Shown in pieces: positions 53,368 through 63,671 of a stretch of DNA of 64,000 nt. This DNA comes from Natronorubrum bangense (GTDB taxonomy: Archaea > Halobacteriota > Halobacteria > Halobacteriales > Natrialbaceae), in the NCBI RefSeq assembly GCF_004799645.1, contig NZ_CP031305.1:868001-932000 (forward strand), in the 5' to 3' direction. Under the pieces are notes generated by a model, which did not search any database, was not told where the DNA came from, and saw nothing but the letters and a program-made list of their open reading frames with translations. Numbering within the stretch: position 1 is the first letter of the stretch; each line of letters begins with the position of its first letter. Made by a program: the position numbers and the translations under genes.

Positions 53368-55567
53368 ACGGATGAGCAAGGTCTCGGTGACCGGATCCAA
53401 GGGCGTCATGCCCACGGTCATCGAGACGGTACACGGACTGAACCTGGTCCATCTCTCGGACTACGACGGCTCCTGGGAGGGCTTTGACAACGGTAACCCG
53501 ATCGAGGGTGCCGACGCCGCCTCCGAGAAGCTGGTGACCGTCCGAGCACTCGAGAGTACCCTGGAGCTGTCGGCCGACGAGGCCGATCCGGGGACGCTCG
53601 GAGACGACTGGGAAGACCGAATCGAGGAGATTCGAACCCGAGTCAACGAACTCGACGACCAGCGTGCGGAGGTCCGCGAGGAGCTTCGACAGGTCGACGA
53701 GAAGATCACCCGTGTCGCTCCCTTCGCGGAGCTTGGGATCGACCTCGACCTGCTGTCGGGGTATGACTCGGTCGCTGTCGTCGTCGGCGAAGGTCCACAA
53801 GACCAGATCGAAGCGGCCGTCGACGCATCCGAGGACATCCGAGCGTTCGAGCTGTTTACCGGTGGCGACGTCGTGGCTATCGTGGCCGCGCCCACCGATG
53901 ACGCCGGCTCGGACCCGCTCGGCGATGCGCTCGTTGGGATCGAGTTCACCCGGCATCCGGTGCCGGAGACTGAACAGACTCCAAGTGCGTACGTCGAGAA
54001 ACTCGAGGAACGCAAACGCGAACTCGAGTACGAAATCGAAGATATCGACGCGGAACTCGAGGAGATCAAGCAGGCGGAAGCCAGCTTCCTCCTTCGCGTC
54101 GAAGAGAAGCTGACCATCGAGGTACAGCGTGCAGAGGCACCGCTGCAGTTCGCGACGACGGATCGCGCGTTCATCGCTGAGGGATGGATCCCCAGCGATG
54201 AGTACGAGCGACTCGCCTCGACACTCGAGAACGCAGTCGGAGAGAGTGTCGAAATCGAAGAACTCGAGCGCGCGAGCTACGACCGACACGGTGGCTCACA
54301 CCACGAGACGGTTGCAGACGACGAGCAGCCAACAGCGGAAACCGAAGACGACGGCAAACAGCAGAAAGCCGTCACCGACGGTGGCTCGACCGTCACGATG
54401 GACGATCAGCCACCGACGATCCAGAAGAACCCGTCGGCTGCCAAACCGTTCGAAACGCTCGTGCAGGCGGTTAACCGGCCGAAGTACAACGAACTCGATC
54501 CGACGATCTTCATGTTCCTGACGTTCCCGCTGTTCTTCGGGTTCATGATCAGTGACATCGGCTACGGGCTGTTGTACGTGCTGATCGGGTTCTACATGTA
54601 CCAGAGCTTCGATAGCCCCGGGATCACGAGTCTCGGTGGTATCGCGATGTGGTGTGGTGGGTTCACCATCCTCTTTGGGTTCTTGCTCGGAGAGGTGTTC
54701 GGAACGCACGAACTCGGTTACATCGTCTTCGGAGACGGTGGGCCACCGTTGGGAGATAAAGGACTCTCACCAGCCACGCTTGACTTCGCGTTAGGATGGC
54801 TTATCGTGAGCCTCCTGCTCGGTGTCATCCACCTGAACATCGGCTACATCCTGGATTTCGTCGAGAACATCCAGCACGGCCACGGCCTCTGGGGAGCGCT
54901 TACCCACAGTGGCTCGTGGATGCTGATGCTCAACGGGATCTGGATCTGGGTGTTCACACCACAGGCAGCGGACGTCAAACCCGACTTCCTGTTTACCACC
55001 TTCGACGGCGCAGCCTTCGATTTCGGTTTCGATGGCTTCCCGATGATGACGCTCGTCGAACTGCCGATTGCAGGCGGGTTCGAGCTGACCCTGCCGTTCC
55101 TGTTGGTCATTATCGGACTCGTCCTGCTCGCACTCGGTGACCCCGTCGAACTCGCCGAGTTCGCGATCCCGTTCGCGCACGTCGTCTCTTACACCCGAAT
55201 GGCAGCAGTCCTGCTCGCAAAGGGTGGGATGGCGTTCGTCGTCAACCTGCTCGTGTTCGGTGGGATCCAGACGGCGGAGGGCGACCGGCCCTTCCTGGCA
55301 CCCTGGACCGGATACAGCCCGGCAGATGGAGAGGTAATGTTCGAAGGACTCTTCCACATGGGTGATGGCGTTACCGCGATCGGCGCGTTCATCGTCGGCA
55401 TCCTCGTCCTGGTACTCGGCCACATTGTGGTCCTGCTACTTGGTATCACAAGTGCCGGATTGCAGGGTATCAGGCTCGAGTACGTGGAGTTCTTTGGGAA
55501 GTTTTATGAAGGCGGTGGAAAGAACTACGAACCGTTCGGAACCGATCGAAATCACAGTGAGGACTAA
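53354..55567 (+). CDS. atpI: A-type ATP synthase subunit I (a-like stator)
   Basis: A 737-residue subunit. The cytoplasmic N-terminal half (1-360) has long coiled-coil arms, with a low-complexity acidic insert near 310-360; the C-terminal half (about 375-725) has about eight membrane segments (FLTFPLFFGFMISDIGYGLL, ISYTRMAAVLLAKGGMA-like run, then the last helices). This subunit carries the proton half-channels and the essential Arg in YTRMA. ATG 53354 is supported by family N-termini (MLRPERMSKVSVTGSKG). Confidence 0.95.
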   Translation: MLRPERMSKVSVTGSKGVMPTVIETVHGLNLVHLSDYDGSWEGFDNGNPIEGADAASEKLVTVRALESTLELSADEADPGTLGDDWEDRIEEIRTRVNELDDQRAEVREELRQVDEKITRVAPFAELGIDLDLLSGYDSVAVVVGEGPQDQIEAAVDASEDIRAFELFTGGDVVAIVAAPTDDAGSDPLGDALVGIEFTRHPVPETEQTPSAYVEKLEERKRELEYEIEDIDAELEEIKQAEASFLLRVEEKLTIEVQRAEAPLQFATTDRAFIAEGWIPSDEYERLASTLENAVGESVEIEELERASYDRHGGSHHETVADDEQPTAETEDDGKQQKAVTDGGSTVTMDDQPPTIQKNPSAAKPFETLVQAVNRPKYNELDPTIFMFLTFPLFFGFMISDIGYGLLYVLIGFYMYQSFDSPGITSLGGIAMWCGGFTILFGFLLGEVFGTHELGYIVFGDGGPPLGDKGLSPATLDFALGWLIVSLLLGVIHLNIGYILDFVENIQHGHGLWGALTHSGSWMLMLNGIWIWVFTPQAADVKPDFLFTTFDGAAFDFGFDGFPMMTLVELPIAGGFELTLPFLLVIIGLVLLALGDPVELAEFAIPFAHVVSYTRMAAVLLAKGGMAFVVNLLVFGGIQTAEGDRPFLAPWTGYSPADGEVMFEGLFHMGDGVTAIGAFIVGILVLVLGHIVVLLLGITSAGLQGIRLEYVEFFGKFYEGGGKNYEPFGTDRNHSED

Positions 55568-55572
55568 CTAAC

Positions 55573-55836
55573 ATGGCAATTGAAAACGCACCAGAACTGG
55601 CGGAACTCGCACTGCAAGCAGAAGAAATGAGCGGCCCAACCCTCGAGAACGAGGGTGCTGCGGCACTCGCAGTCGGTCTCGCTGCACTCGCAGCAGGATA
55701 CGCAGAACGTGGTATCGGCGCAGCCGCAGTCGGCGCAATCGCCGAGGACGACGACATGTTCGTCCCAGGTCTGATCATGACCGTCCTTCCTGAGACGCTC
55801 GTGATCCTGGCACTGGTCGTCGTCTTCGTCGTCTAA
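55573..55836 (+). CDS. atpK: A-type ATP synthase subunit K (proteolipid)
   Basis: An 87-residue rotor-ring subunit with two membrane helices (about 28-58 and 63-87). Glu74 in VLPETLVIL is in the second helix, the expected ion-carrying residue. It is 5 bases after the atpI stop. A short acidic N-terminal extension (about 1-27) precedes the hairpin. Confidence 0.93.
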   Translation: MAIENAPELAELALQAEEMSGPTLENEGAAALAVGLAALAAGYAERGIGAAAVGAIAEDDDMFVPGLIMTVLPETLVILALVVVFVV

Positions 55837-55858
55837 AACCGCACCCCTTCTCTTACCA

Positions 55859-56440
55859 ATGAGTTTGGACACAGTCGTAGAAGACATTCGAGAAGAGGCC
55901 CACGCGCGTGCGGAGGACATCCGTGCCGAGGGCGAAGCGCGCGCCGAAGAGATCGAATCGGCCGCCGAGGAGGACGCCGAGGAGATCGTCGACGACGCAG
56001 CGCAAGATGTCGAGCGCGAGATCGAGCAGCTGCGTGAACAGCGACTCTCCAGCGCCAAACTGGAGGCGAAACAGAAGCGTCTGGAGGCCCGCCGTGACGT
56101 CCTCGGCGACGTCCACGACCAGGTCGAAGACGAGCTCGCTTCCCTCGAGGGAGACAGCCGCAAAGAGCTGACGCAGACCCTGCTCGATGCTGCAAGCGAC
56201 GAGTTCGACGCTGACGACGACGTCAGTGTCTACGGTCGCGCCAGCGACGAGGAACTCCTCGAGGAGATCCTCGAGTCGTACGATGGCTACTCGTTTGCCG
56301 GCGAGTACGACTGTCTCGGTGGCGTCGTCGTCGAGAGCGAGCAGTCCCGAGTCCGAGTGAACAACACGTTCGACTCGGTCTTAGAGGACGTCTGGGAAGA
56401 TAACCTCCGGACAATCAGCAACCAACTCTTCGAGCAATGA
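55859..56440 (+). CDS. atpE: A-type ATP synthase subunit E
   Basis: A 193-residue peripheral-stalk subunit. The N-terminal half is a long charged coiled coil (EDIREEAHARAEDIRAEGEA, then EDAEEIVDDAAQDVEREIEQ), the C-terminal half the globular head-binding domain (YDCLGGVVVESEQSRVRVNN). Its stop overlaps the atpC start by 4 bases. Confidence 0.93.
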   Translation: MSLDTVVEDIREEAHARAEDIRAEGEARAEEIESAAEEDAEEIVDDAAQDVEREIEQLREQRLSSAKLEAKQKRLEARRDVLGDVHDQVEDELASLEGDSRKELTQTLLDAASDEFDADDDVSVYGRASDEELLEEILESYDGYSFAGEYDCLGGVVVESEQSRVRVNNTFDSVLEDVWEDNLRTISNQLFEQ

Positions 56441-57504
56441 GTGTAGGTGCCTCAAATCCGGAATACGTGAACGCTCGCGTTCGGTCACGCCGAGCCTCGC
56501 TGTTCGCGGACGAAGATTATCGGAAGCTGATCCGGATGGGGCCGAGCGGGATCGCACGGTTCATGGAAGAGTCGGAGTACGAACGCGAGATCAACGAACT
56601 CGGCGCGCGCTTTTCGGGAGTCGACCTGATCGAGTACGCGCTGAACCGGAATCTCGCGAAACACTTCCATGATCTGCTTGATTGGTCGAACGGACGACTG
56701 TACGACCTCATCTCGCGCTACCTGCGAAAGTTCGACGTCTGGAACCTGAAAACGATTATTCGCGGGATCTACACCGAAACCGATCCCGAGGAGATCCGGA
56801 CGGACCTGATCATGGCCGGCGAACTCGAGGAAGGAACGATCGATCGCGTGCTCGAGGTCGACACGATCGAGGACGCAATCGAAGTCCTCAACCGGACGAT
56901 CTACTACGAGCCCCTCTCCGACGCCTACGAGGAGTTCGAAGAGACCGGTGCGCTCGTCCCGCTCGAGAACGCACTGGACCGAGAGTTCTACGAGCACTTG
57001 CTCGACGACCTCTCCCGCGGTCCGGTAGCCGAGCCCCAGGAGGGACCGGAGGCGAAGTACGTTGAGTTCCTGCAGGCCGAAATTGACTTCCGGAACGCCC
57101 GGAACGCCCTGCGACTCGCTCGCAGCGGTGCCGACCTCGACCCCGCGTCCTACTACATCGAGGGCGGCGTCCTGTTCGGCGAGTCGGAACTGAACCGTCT
57201 CGTCAACGACTACGACGCGCTCGTCGATCACATCGGCGAGAACAAACGCTACGGCAAGCGACTCTCCGGAGCGATGGATCGGCTGCGCGATGCTGACAGC
57301 CTTATCCAGTTCGAGCACGCACTAGACGCTGCATTGCTCGAGTACGCGGATACGCTCTCGAGCATCTACCCGGCCTCCGTCTCGGCCGTGCTGTCGTACA
57401 TCCTCGCGAAAGAACGTGAGGTCGAAAACATCCGTGCGATCGCGCGCGGTCGAGAAGTCGGCCTCGACGAGAGCGAGATCGAAGAAGAGCTGGTGATCCT
57501 ATGA
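56437..57504 (+). CDS. atpC: A-type ATP synthase subunit C
   Basis: A 355-residue all-helical funnel subunit joining the central stalk to the K ring. Typical start MSVGASNPEYVNARVRSRRA, central helical repeats (YEEFEETGALVPLENALDRE) and end [18 protein letters not shown]. Overlaps both neighbours by 4 bases (ATGA), so expression is coupled. Confidence 0.95.
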   Translation: MSVGASNPEYVNARVRSRRASLFADEDYRKLIRMGPSGIARFMEESEYEREINELGARFSGVDLIEYALNRNLAKHFHDLLDWSNGRLYDLISRYLRKFDVWNLKTIIRGIYTETDPEEIRTDLIMAGELEEGTIDRVLEVDTIEDAIEVLNRTIYYEPLSDAYEEFEETGALVPLENALDREFYEHLLDDLSRGPVAEPQEGPEAKYVEFLQAEIDFRNARNALRLARSGADLDPASYYIEGGVLFGESELNRLVNDYDALVDHIGENKRYGKRLSGAMDRLRDADSLIQFEHALDAALLEYADTLSSIYPASVSAVLSYILAKEREVENIRAIARGREVGLDESEIEEELVIL

Positions 57505-57830
57505 GCCAGGAAATCGCAGTCGTTGGCAGTCCGGAGTTTACGACCGGCTTCCGTCTTGCGGGCGTCCGCCGGTTCGAGAACGTCCCGGACGACGACAAAG
57601 GAGCGGAGCTCGACGATGCCGTCACTGACGTCCTCGATGACGAGGGAGTCGGGATCGTCGTCATGCACGACGACGACCTCGAGTATCTGTCGCGAAACGT
57701 GCGCCAGACCGTCGAAACGAGCGTCGAACCGGTCGTCGTCACCATCGGAAGCGGAACCGGTGGCGGCGGACTGCGCGAGCAGATCAAGCGTGCGATCGGT
57801 ATCGACCTAATGGAAGAAGACAGCGAGTAA
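57501..57830 (+). CDS. atpF: A-type ATP synthase subunit F
   Basis: A 109-residue central-stalk regulatory subunit. Conserved [19 protein letters not shown] near the N-terminus and a Rossmann-like alternation, then the C-terminal segment reaching the catalytic head. Overlaps atpC by 4 bases and precedes atpA by 4. Confidence 0.93.
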   Translation: MSQEIAVVGSPEFTTGFRLAGVRRFENVPDDDKGAELDDAVTDVLDDEGVGIVVMHDDDLEYLSRNVRQTVETSVEPVVVTIGSGTGGGGLREQIKRAIGIDLMEEDSE

Positions 57831-57834
57831 CACT

Positions 57835-59598
57835 ATGAGCCAGGCAGAAGACATCGAAACCGTCGACGAAGACGGTGTAATCGAAAGCGTGAGCGGTCCA
57901 GTCGTGACCGCTGCGGACCTCGACGCCCGGATGAACGACGTCGTCTACGTCGGCGACGAAGGGCTGATGGGAGAGGTCATCGAGATCGAAGGGAACCTGA
58001 CCACAATTCAGGTCTACGAAGAAACCTCCGGCGTTGGGCCGGGCGAACCCGTCGAGAACACGGGCGAGCCCCTGAGCGTCGACCTCGGACCGGGTGTTCT
58101 GGACGCCATCTACGACGGTGTCCAGCGTCCACTCGACGTCCTCGAGGAGAAGATGGGAACGGCCTTTTTGGACCGTGGGGTCGACGCCCCCGGTATCGAC
58201 TTCGAGACGGAGTGGGAGTTTACGCCAACCGTCGACGAAGGCGACACGATCGAATCCGGAGACATCGTCGGCGAAGTCCCCGAGACCGAAAGCATCACCC
58301 ACAAGGTGATGGTGCCACCGGATTACGAGGGTGGCGACGTCACGTCGGTCAAGAGCGGCCAGTTCACGGTCGACGAAGTCGTCGTCGAACTCGACTCCGG
58401 CGAGGAGATCACGATGCACCAGGAGTGGCCCGTTCGACAGGCCCGCCCTGCTGACACGAAGGAAACGCCGACGGTACCGCTGGTCAGTGGCCAGCGCATT
58501 CTCGACGGTCTCTTCCCGATCGCCAAAGGTGGGACGGCCGCGATTCCCGGCCCGTTCGGTTCCGGGAAGACGGTTACCCAGCACCAGCTCGCCAAGTGGG
58601 CCGACGCGGACATCGTTGTCTACGTCGGCTGTGGTGAGCGTGGCAACGAGATGACTGAGGTCATCGAGGACTTCCCTGAGCTGGAAGACCCGAAGACCGG
58701 CAAGCCGCTCATGTCTCGGACGTGTCTCATTGCAAACACGTCCAACATGCCCGTCGCAGCCCGTGAGTCCTGTATCTACACGGGAATCACCATCGCGGAG
58801 TACTTCCGTGACATGGGCTACGACGTCGCACTGATGGCCGACTCCACCTCCCGGTGGGCAGAGGCCATGCGTGAGATTTCGAGCCGACTCGAGGAGATGC
58901 CCGGCGAAGAAGGGTATCCAGCGTATCTGGCCGCCTCGCTCTCGGAGTTCTATGAGCGTGCCGGCAAGTTCCAGAACATCAACGGGACCGAAGGCTCGGT
59001 GACGGCGATTGGCGCTGTCTCGCCACCTGGTGGCGACTTCTCCGAGCCAGTGACTCAGAACACCCTGCGTATCGTCAAGACGTTCTGGGCACTGGACGCC
59101 GACCTCGCAGAGCGTCGGCACTTCCCATCGATTAACTGGAACGAGTCGTACTCGCTGTATCGACAGCAGCTCGACCCGTGGTTCCGAGAGAACGTCGAAG
59201 AAGACTGGCCGGAGGTCCGTCAGTGGGCCGTCGACGTGCTGGACGAGGAGGACGAACTCCAAGAGATCGTCCAGCTCGTCGGGAAAGACGCGCTGCCGGA
59301 AGACCAGCAGCTCACGCTGGAAGTCGCACGCTACCTGCGTGAGGCATGGCTCCAGCAGAACGCGTTCCACGACGTCGACACCTACTGTGAACCGAAAAAG
59401 ACCTACCGGATGCTTCTCGCGATCAAGACGTTCAACGACGAAGCCTTCGATGCACTCGAGGCAGGCGTCCCAGTCGAGGAGATTCAGGATGTCGATGCCA
59501 CGCCACGCCTGAACCGGATGAACACGTCCGATGAGTGGAACGAGTTCATTGACGAACTCGAATCGGATCTCGAAGAACAGATTCGGAGTCTGTACTAA
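57835..59598 (+). CDS. atpA: A-type ATP synthase catalytic subunit A
   Basis: A 587-residue catalytic subunit. Walker [12 protein letters not shown] (about 239-249), the extra non-homologous insertion domain of A subunits (about 110-200), GERGNEM and the catalytic Glu region, [20 protein letters not shown]. No intein is present; the length is the standard intein-less form. Hydrolyses or makes ATP in alternation with B. 2-base gap to atpB. Confidence 0.97.
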   Translation: MSQAEDIETVDEDGVIESVSGPVVTAADLDARMNDVVYVGDEGLMGEVIEIEGNLTTIQVYEETSGVGPGEPVENTGEPLSVDLGPGVLDAIYDGVQRPLDVLEEKMGTAFLDRGVDAPGIDFETEWEFTPTVDEGDTIESGDIVGEVPETESITHKVMVPPDYEGGDVTSVKSGQFTVDEVVVELDSGEEITMHQEWPVRQARPADTKETPTVPLVSGQRILDGLFPIAKGGTAAIPGPFGSGKTVTQHQLAKWADADIVVYVGCGERGNEMTEVIEDFPELEDPKTGKPLMSRTCLIANTSNMPVAARESCIYTGITIAEYFRDMGYDVALMADSTSRWAEAMREISSRLEEMPGEEGYPAYLAASLSEFYERAGKFQNINGTEGSVTAIGAVSPPGGDFSEPVTQNTLRIVKTFWALDADLAERRHFPSINWNESYSLYRQQLDPWFRENVEEDWPEVRQWAVDVLDEEDELQEIVQLVGKDALPEDQQLTLEVARYLREAWLQQNAFHDVDTYCEPKKTYRMLLAIKTFNDEAFDALEAGVPVEEIQDVDATPRLNRMNTSDEWNEFIDELESDLEEQIRSLY

Positions 59599-59600
59599 CC

Positions 59601-61019
59601 ATGAAAGAATACCAGACAATCACTGAGATCAGCGGCCCGCTGGTGTTCGCCGAAGTCGACGAACCAGTCGGCTACGACGAAATCGTCGAGATCGAAACCG
59701 ACGACGGACGAACACTCCGCGGACAGGTGCTGGAATCGAGCGAGGGACTCGTCTCGATCCAGGTGTTCGAAGGGACGGGCGGTATCGACCGCAACGCGTC
59801 CGTTCGATTCCTCGGCGAGACGATGAAGATGCCCGTCACCGAGGACCTGCTCGGTCGGGTGCTTGACGGGTCCGGACAGCCGATCGACGGCGGTCCGGAG
59901 ATCGTCCCCGAATCCCGTGAAGACATCGTTGGCGAAGCAATCAACCCCTTCTCCCGGGAGTACCCCGAAGAGTTCATCCAGACCGGTGTCTCCGGTATCG
60001 ACGGGATGAACACCCTGGTCCGTGGCCAGAAGCTGCCGATCTTCTCTGGCTCTGGACTCCCCCACAACGACCTCGCACTCCAGATCGCCCGGCAGGCAAC
60101 CGTGCCGGAAGAAGAGGAAGGCGACGACGAAGATGGCTCGGAGTTCGCAGTCATCTTCGGTGCGATGGGAATCACGCAAGAAGAGGCAAACGAGTTCATG
60201 GACGACTTCGAGCGCACGGGTGCACTCGAGCGATCGGTCGTCTTCATGAACCTCGCGGACGACCCCGCAGTCGAGCGGACGGTCACGCCGCGACTCGCGC
60301 TCACCACGGCCGAGTACCTCGCATTCGAGAAGGACTACCACGTGCTCGTCATCCTCACCGACATCACGAACTACTGTGAGGCGCTTCGTGAGATCGGTGC
60401 CGCACGTGAGGAGGTTCCGGGCCGACGTGGCTATCCCGGATACATGTACACTGACCTGGCACAGCTCTACGAGCGTGCCGGTCGAATCGAGGGGAAGGAA
60501 GGATCGGTCACCCAGATTCCGATTCTGACGATGCCCGGCGACGACGACACCCACCCGATTCCGGACCTGACCGGTTACATTACCGAGGGTCAGATCGTGA
60601 TGGATCGGGACCTCAACAGTCAGGGTATCGAGCCGCCGATCAACGTCCTGCCAAGCCTCTCGCGGCTGATGGACGACGGGATCGGTGAGGGTCTCACTCG
60701 CGGTGACCATGCTGACGTCTCCGACCAGATGTACGCCGCCTACGCAGAGGGTGAAGACCTTCGCGACCTCGTGAACATTGTCGGTCGCGAGGCGCTGTCC
60801 GAACTGGACAACAAGTATCTCGACTTCGCAGACCGCTTCGAGACGGAGTTCGTCGAGCAGGGGTACGACACCAACCGCTCGATCGACGACACGATCGAAC
60901 TCGGCTGGGATCTGCTGTCGGACCTCCCGAAAGAGGCGCTCAACCGTATCGACGAGGACCTCATCGAAGAGCACTACCGCGAAGACACCGAGGAAGCCGA
61001 AGCGGTTCAGGCCGACTGA
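59601..61019 (+). CDS. atpB: A-type ATP synthase subunit B
   Basis: A 472-residue non-catalytic nucleotide-binding subunit. It lacks the Walker A lysine motif ([19 protein letters not shown] instead), as expected for B, and has conserved [20 protein letters not shown]. The last gene of the first atp transcript: a T6 run follows 29 bases after the stop. Confidence 0.97.
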   Translation: MKEYQTITEISGPLVFAEVDEPVGYDEIVEIETDDGRTLRGQVLESSEGLVSIQVFEGTGGIDRNASVRFLGETMKMPVTEDLLGRVLDGSGQPIDGGPEIVPESREDIVGEAINPFSREYPEEFIQTGVSGIDGMNTLVRGQKLPIFSGSGLPHNDLALQIARQATVPEEEEGDDEDGSEFAVIFGAMGITQEEANEFMDDFERTGALERSVVFMNLADDPAVERTVTPRLALTTAEYLAFEKDYHVLVILTDITNYCEALREIGAAREEVPGRRGYPGYMYTDLAQLYERAGRIEGKEGSVTQIPILTMPGDDDTHPIPDLTGYITEGQIVMDRDLNSQGIEPPINVLPSLSRLMDDGIGEGLTRGDHADVSDQMYAAYAEGEDLRDLVNIVGREALSELDNKYLDFADRFETEFVEQGYDTNRSIDDTIELGWDLLSDLPKEALNRIDEDLIEEHYREDTEEAEAVQAD

Positions 61020-61047
61020 CCACTCCCTCAATTTCCCGCGGAACCCG

Positions 61048-61053
61048 TTTTTT
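61048..61053 (+). terminator. T-run terminator after atpB
   Basis: Six T residues, following CCCGCGGAACCCG, 29 bases past the atpB stop. An archaeal termination signal is likely, ending the transcript before the acyl-CoA synthetase gene. Confidence 0.45.
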
Positions 61054-61131
61054 ATCGATGGACACGGCACTGCCGAGACACGCGTATGTCCCGGGGCGGA
61101 TTCGTGTTGGCCTGACAATATGACGACGGTG

Positions 61132-61139
61132 TAATATAT
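61132..61139 (+). promoter_or_regulatory. TATA box of the acyl-CoA synthetase gene
   Basis: TAATATAT, centred near 61136, lies 33 bases before ATG 61169, predicting a start near 61163. It gives this gene its own promoter within the atp cluster. Confidence 0.6.
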
Positions 61140-61168
61140 CGAAACAATCGTATACCCGGTGGCAGAAC

Positions 61169-62791
61169 ATGGCACATATGCACAAGCCACTGCTCGTGCC
61201 GGAGTTCTTAGATCGAGCGCGAACGCATTACGGGGACAGTGAGGCGGTTGTCGCCACAACAGGGGAACGGTTCACGTACAACGAGCTCGGCGAGCGGGCC
61301 GATCGGTTCTCGGCAGCGCTTCAAGAGCGTGGGATCGAGAAAGGAGATCGCGTCGCAGTGTTGGACCCGAACACGCACTACCATCTCGAGGCCGCATACG
61401 GCTCGATGCAGATCGGCGCGGTCCACACGCCGCTGAACTATCGGCTGACCCCCGATGACTTCGCATACATCCTCGAGGACGCGGGCGTCGACGTGGTTTA
61501 TGCCGACCATGCGTACGCAGAGAAGATCGAGCCGATCCGTGAGGAGGTGCCGACGGAGACGTTCATCACGAACGACGCCGACGCCGTCGATGGAGAGTGG
61601 GAGGCGTTCGACGCGGTCCTCGAGGATGCCGGAACGGAGTACGACCGTCCGGAGATGGACGAAGAGGAGATCATCACGATCAACTACACTTCGGGGACGA
61701 CGGGTGATCCGAAAGGCGTCTGTCGGACCCACCGCGGGGAGACGATCCACGCCTATCTGACCACGACCCATCAGGGGATCAGCGACGACGACGTCTATCT
61801 GTGGACGCTGCCGATGTTCCACGTCAACGGCTGGGGTCATATCTACGCCATCACTGGCATGGGGGCCAAACACGTCTGTACCCGCGGGATCGATGCCGAG
61901 TGGATCTTCGAGACCGTCCGCGAGGAGAACGTCTCCTACATGTGTGCCGCGCCGACGGTGCTCAACATGCTGATCGACTACTACGGCGACAACGACATCG
62001 AGACGAGCGGTGCAAACGACGTTCGGATCGCAACTGCAGGAAGCGCGCCGCCGGAAGCCACGATCCGGACCATCGAAGACGAGTTCGGGTGGTATCTCAA
62101 ACACGTCTACGGGGCGACCGAGACGGGGCCGCTGATCGCGACCTCCGACGCCGGTCGACACTTCGAAGCGGACAGCGACGACCGGTTCGCGGTCAAGAAA
62201 CGCCAGGGGCTTGGGTTCCTCGGGACCGAGATTCGCGTCGTCGACGAGGACGGCGAGGACGTCTCCCAAGATGACAAATCGATCGGCGAGGTCGTCGTCA
62301 AGGGCAACCAGGTCATGGAAAAATACTGGAACAAGCCCGAAGAGACCGAGGAAGCCTTCTCCGACCGCATCGAGGGCTACTACCACACCGGCGACCTCGC
62401 GACGGTCGACGAACACGGCATGATCGCGATTCAGGACCGCAAAAAGGATATCATCATCTCCGGCGGCGAGAACATCTCGAGTATCGAACTCGAGGACACG
62501 CTGTTTGACCACCCCGAAGTCTCGGATGTGGCGGTTATCCCGTCCCCGAGCGAGAAGTGGGGCGAGACGCCGAAGGCGTTTGTCGTCCCGACGAGTGGCG
62601 ACCCCGACGAGCCCGGTATCTCCGAAGACGATCTCGTTGCGTTCACCCGTGAAAACCTCGCGAGCTACAAGACCGTCGACCGAATCGAGTTCGTCGAGGA
62701 GCTGCCGACGACGGCGACAGGGAAGGTCCAGAAGTACGAACTTCGCGAGGAGGAGTGGGAAGACGAAGACCAGATGGTCGGGCAGGGATAA
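61169..62791 (+). CDS. AMP-dependent acyl-CoA synthetase
   Basis: A 540-residue adenylate-forming enzyme that activates a carboxylic acid to its CoA thioester via acyl-AMP. AMP-binding motif INYTSGTTGDPKGV, adenine-binding YGATETGPL, hinge KDIIISGGENISSIELEDTL, and the C-terminal catalytic lysine of TATGKVQKYEL. Closest to medium/long-chain fatty-acid-CoA ligases; substrate length not known. It lies between atpB and atpD with its own promoter. Confidence 0.93.
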   Translation: MAHMHKPLLVPEFLDRARTHYGDSEAVVATTGERFTYNELGERADRFSAALQERGIEKGDRVAVLDPNTHYHLEAAYGSMQIGAVHTPLNYRLTPDDFAYILEDAGVDVVYADHAYAEKIEPIREEVPTETFITNDADAVDGEWEAFDAVLEDAGTEYDRPEMDEEEIITINYTSGTTGDPKGVCRTHRGETIHAYLTTTHQGISDDDVYLWTLPMFHVNGWGHIYAITGMGAKHVCTRGIDAEWIFETVREENVSYMCAAPTVLNMLIDYYGDNDIETSGANDVRIATAGSAPPEATIRTIEDEFGWYLKHVYGATETGPLIATSDAGRHFEADSDDRFAVKKRQGLGFLGTEIRVVDEDGEDVSQDDKSIGEVVVKGNQVMEKYWNKPEETEEAFSDRIEGYYHTGDLATVDEHGMIAIQDRKKDIIISGGENISSIELEDTLFDHPEVSDVAVIPSPSEKWGETPKAFVVPTSGDPDEPGISEDDLVAFTRENLASYKTVDRIEFVEELPTTATGKVQKYELREEEWEDEDQMVGQG

Positions 62792-62889
62792 CGCCGCGTC
62801 CAGCGCGCGGCTGAGCCGGTCGGCAGCGGCGACTCGGTGCATGGCAAGGGGGGAGCCGTCGAGGCGTGGCACCGGCTCACGACGCAAAA

Positions 62890-62929
62890 AACTGTAAACA
62901 GTTATCCGACTGGGGGCTCAATCCCCCCA
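62890..62929. promoter_or_regulatory. Two inverted repeats before atpD
   Basis: AACTGT-AA-ACAGTT (62890-62903) is a perfect palindrome inside an AT-rich, promoter-like stretch. TGGGGG (62911-62916) and CCCCCA (62924-62929) form a hairpin that ends 4 bases before the atpD ATG. An independent atpD promoter with a leader hairpin is inferred. Confidence 0.45.
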
Positions 62930-62933
62930 CAAG

Positions 62934-63653
62934 ATGGCCAAGGACGTCAAGCCCACCCGCAAGAACCTGATGGAGATCGAGGATCGGATCGAACTCTCCG
63001 AGCGCGGGCATGGCACCTTAGAGAAGAAACGGGACGGGCTGATTATGGAGTTTATGGACATCCTGGACAAAGCCCAGGACGTCCGCGGTGACTTAGCCGA
63101 CGACTACAACTCGGCCCAGAAGAAGATCAATATGGCTCGAGCCATGGAAGGCGACGTCGCCGTTCGCGGGGCCGCGGCTGCACTGCAGGAACACCCCGAG
63201 ATCACCACCGAGTCGAAAAACATCATGGGCGTCGTCGTCCCACAGATCGAGTCCTCGCGGGTCTCGAAGAGCTTAGATCAGCGTGGCTACGGGATCATGG
63301 GCACATCCGCCCGTATCGACGAAGCCGCCGAAGCCTACGAAGACCTCTTGGAGAGCATCATCCTCGCCGCCGAAGTCGAGACGGCGATGAAGAAGATGCT
63401 CAAAGAGATCGAGACCACCAAGCGCCGTGTCAACGCACTCGAGTTCAAACTCCTGCCCGACCTCTACGAGAACCAGGAGTACATCGAGCAGAAACTCGAG
63501 GAACAGGAACGCGAGGAGACCTTCCGCCTGAAGAAGATCAAAGAGAAGAAAGAACAACAGGAGAAAGCAGAGCGGGAGGCTGAAGCAGAAGCCGCCGAGG
63601 CCGAGGAGGCCGACGAGTCGGAACTCGAACAGGCACCCGCTGGCGACGACTGA
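62934..63653 (+). CDS. atpD: A-type ATP synthase subunit D
   Basis: A 239-residue central-shaft subunit with long antiparallel helices ([40 protein letters not shown]) and an acidic Glu/Ala-rich C-terminal tail (about 200-239) typical of haloarchaeal versions. It is separated from atpB by the acyl-CoA synthetase gene and followed by DUF6276 after 18 bases. Confidence 0.95.
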   Translation: MAKDVKPTRKNLMEIEDRIELSERGHGTLEKKRDGLIMEFMDILDKAQDVRGDLADDYNSAQKKINMARAMEGDVAVRGAAAALQEHPEITTESKNIMGVVVPQIESSRVSKSLDQRGYGIMGTSARIDEAAEAYEDLLESIILAAEVETAMKKMLKEIETTKRRVNALEFKLLPDLYENQEYIEQKLEEQEREETFRLKKIKEKKEQQEKAEREAEAEAAEAEEADESELEQAPAGDD

Positions 63654-63671
63654 GCGCGTCTGAGACCGACG

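Noticed and set aside
57835..59598. Intein in the atpA gene
   Set aside because: The translated protein is continuous at 587 residues with an intact Walker A and no intein splice motifs.
59601..61019. Loss of Walker A in atpB as a defect
   Set aside because: B subunits of A-type ATP synthases normally lack the P-loop lysine motif, so this is the expected state.
57784..62887. Long open frames on the minus strand opposite atpA, atpB and the acyl-CoA synthetase gene (554-611 codons each)
   Set aside because: They lie exactly antisense to well-supported genes, have no recognisable domains and follow from GC-rich codon bias that removes stops in the opposite frame.
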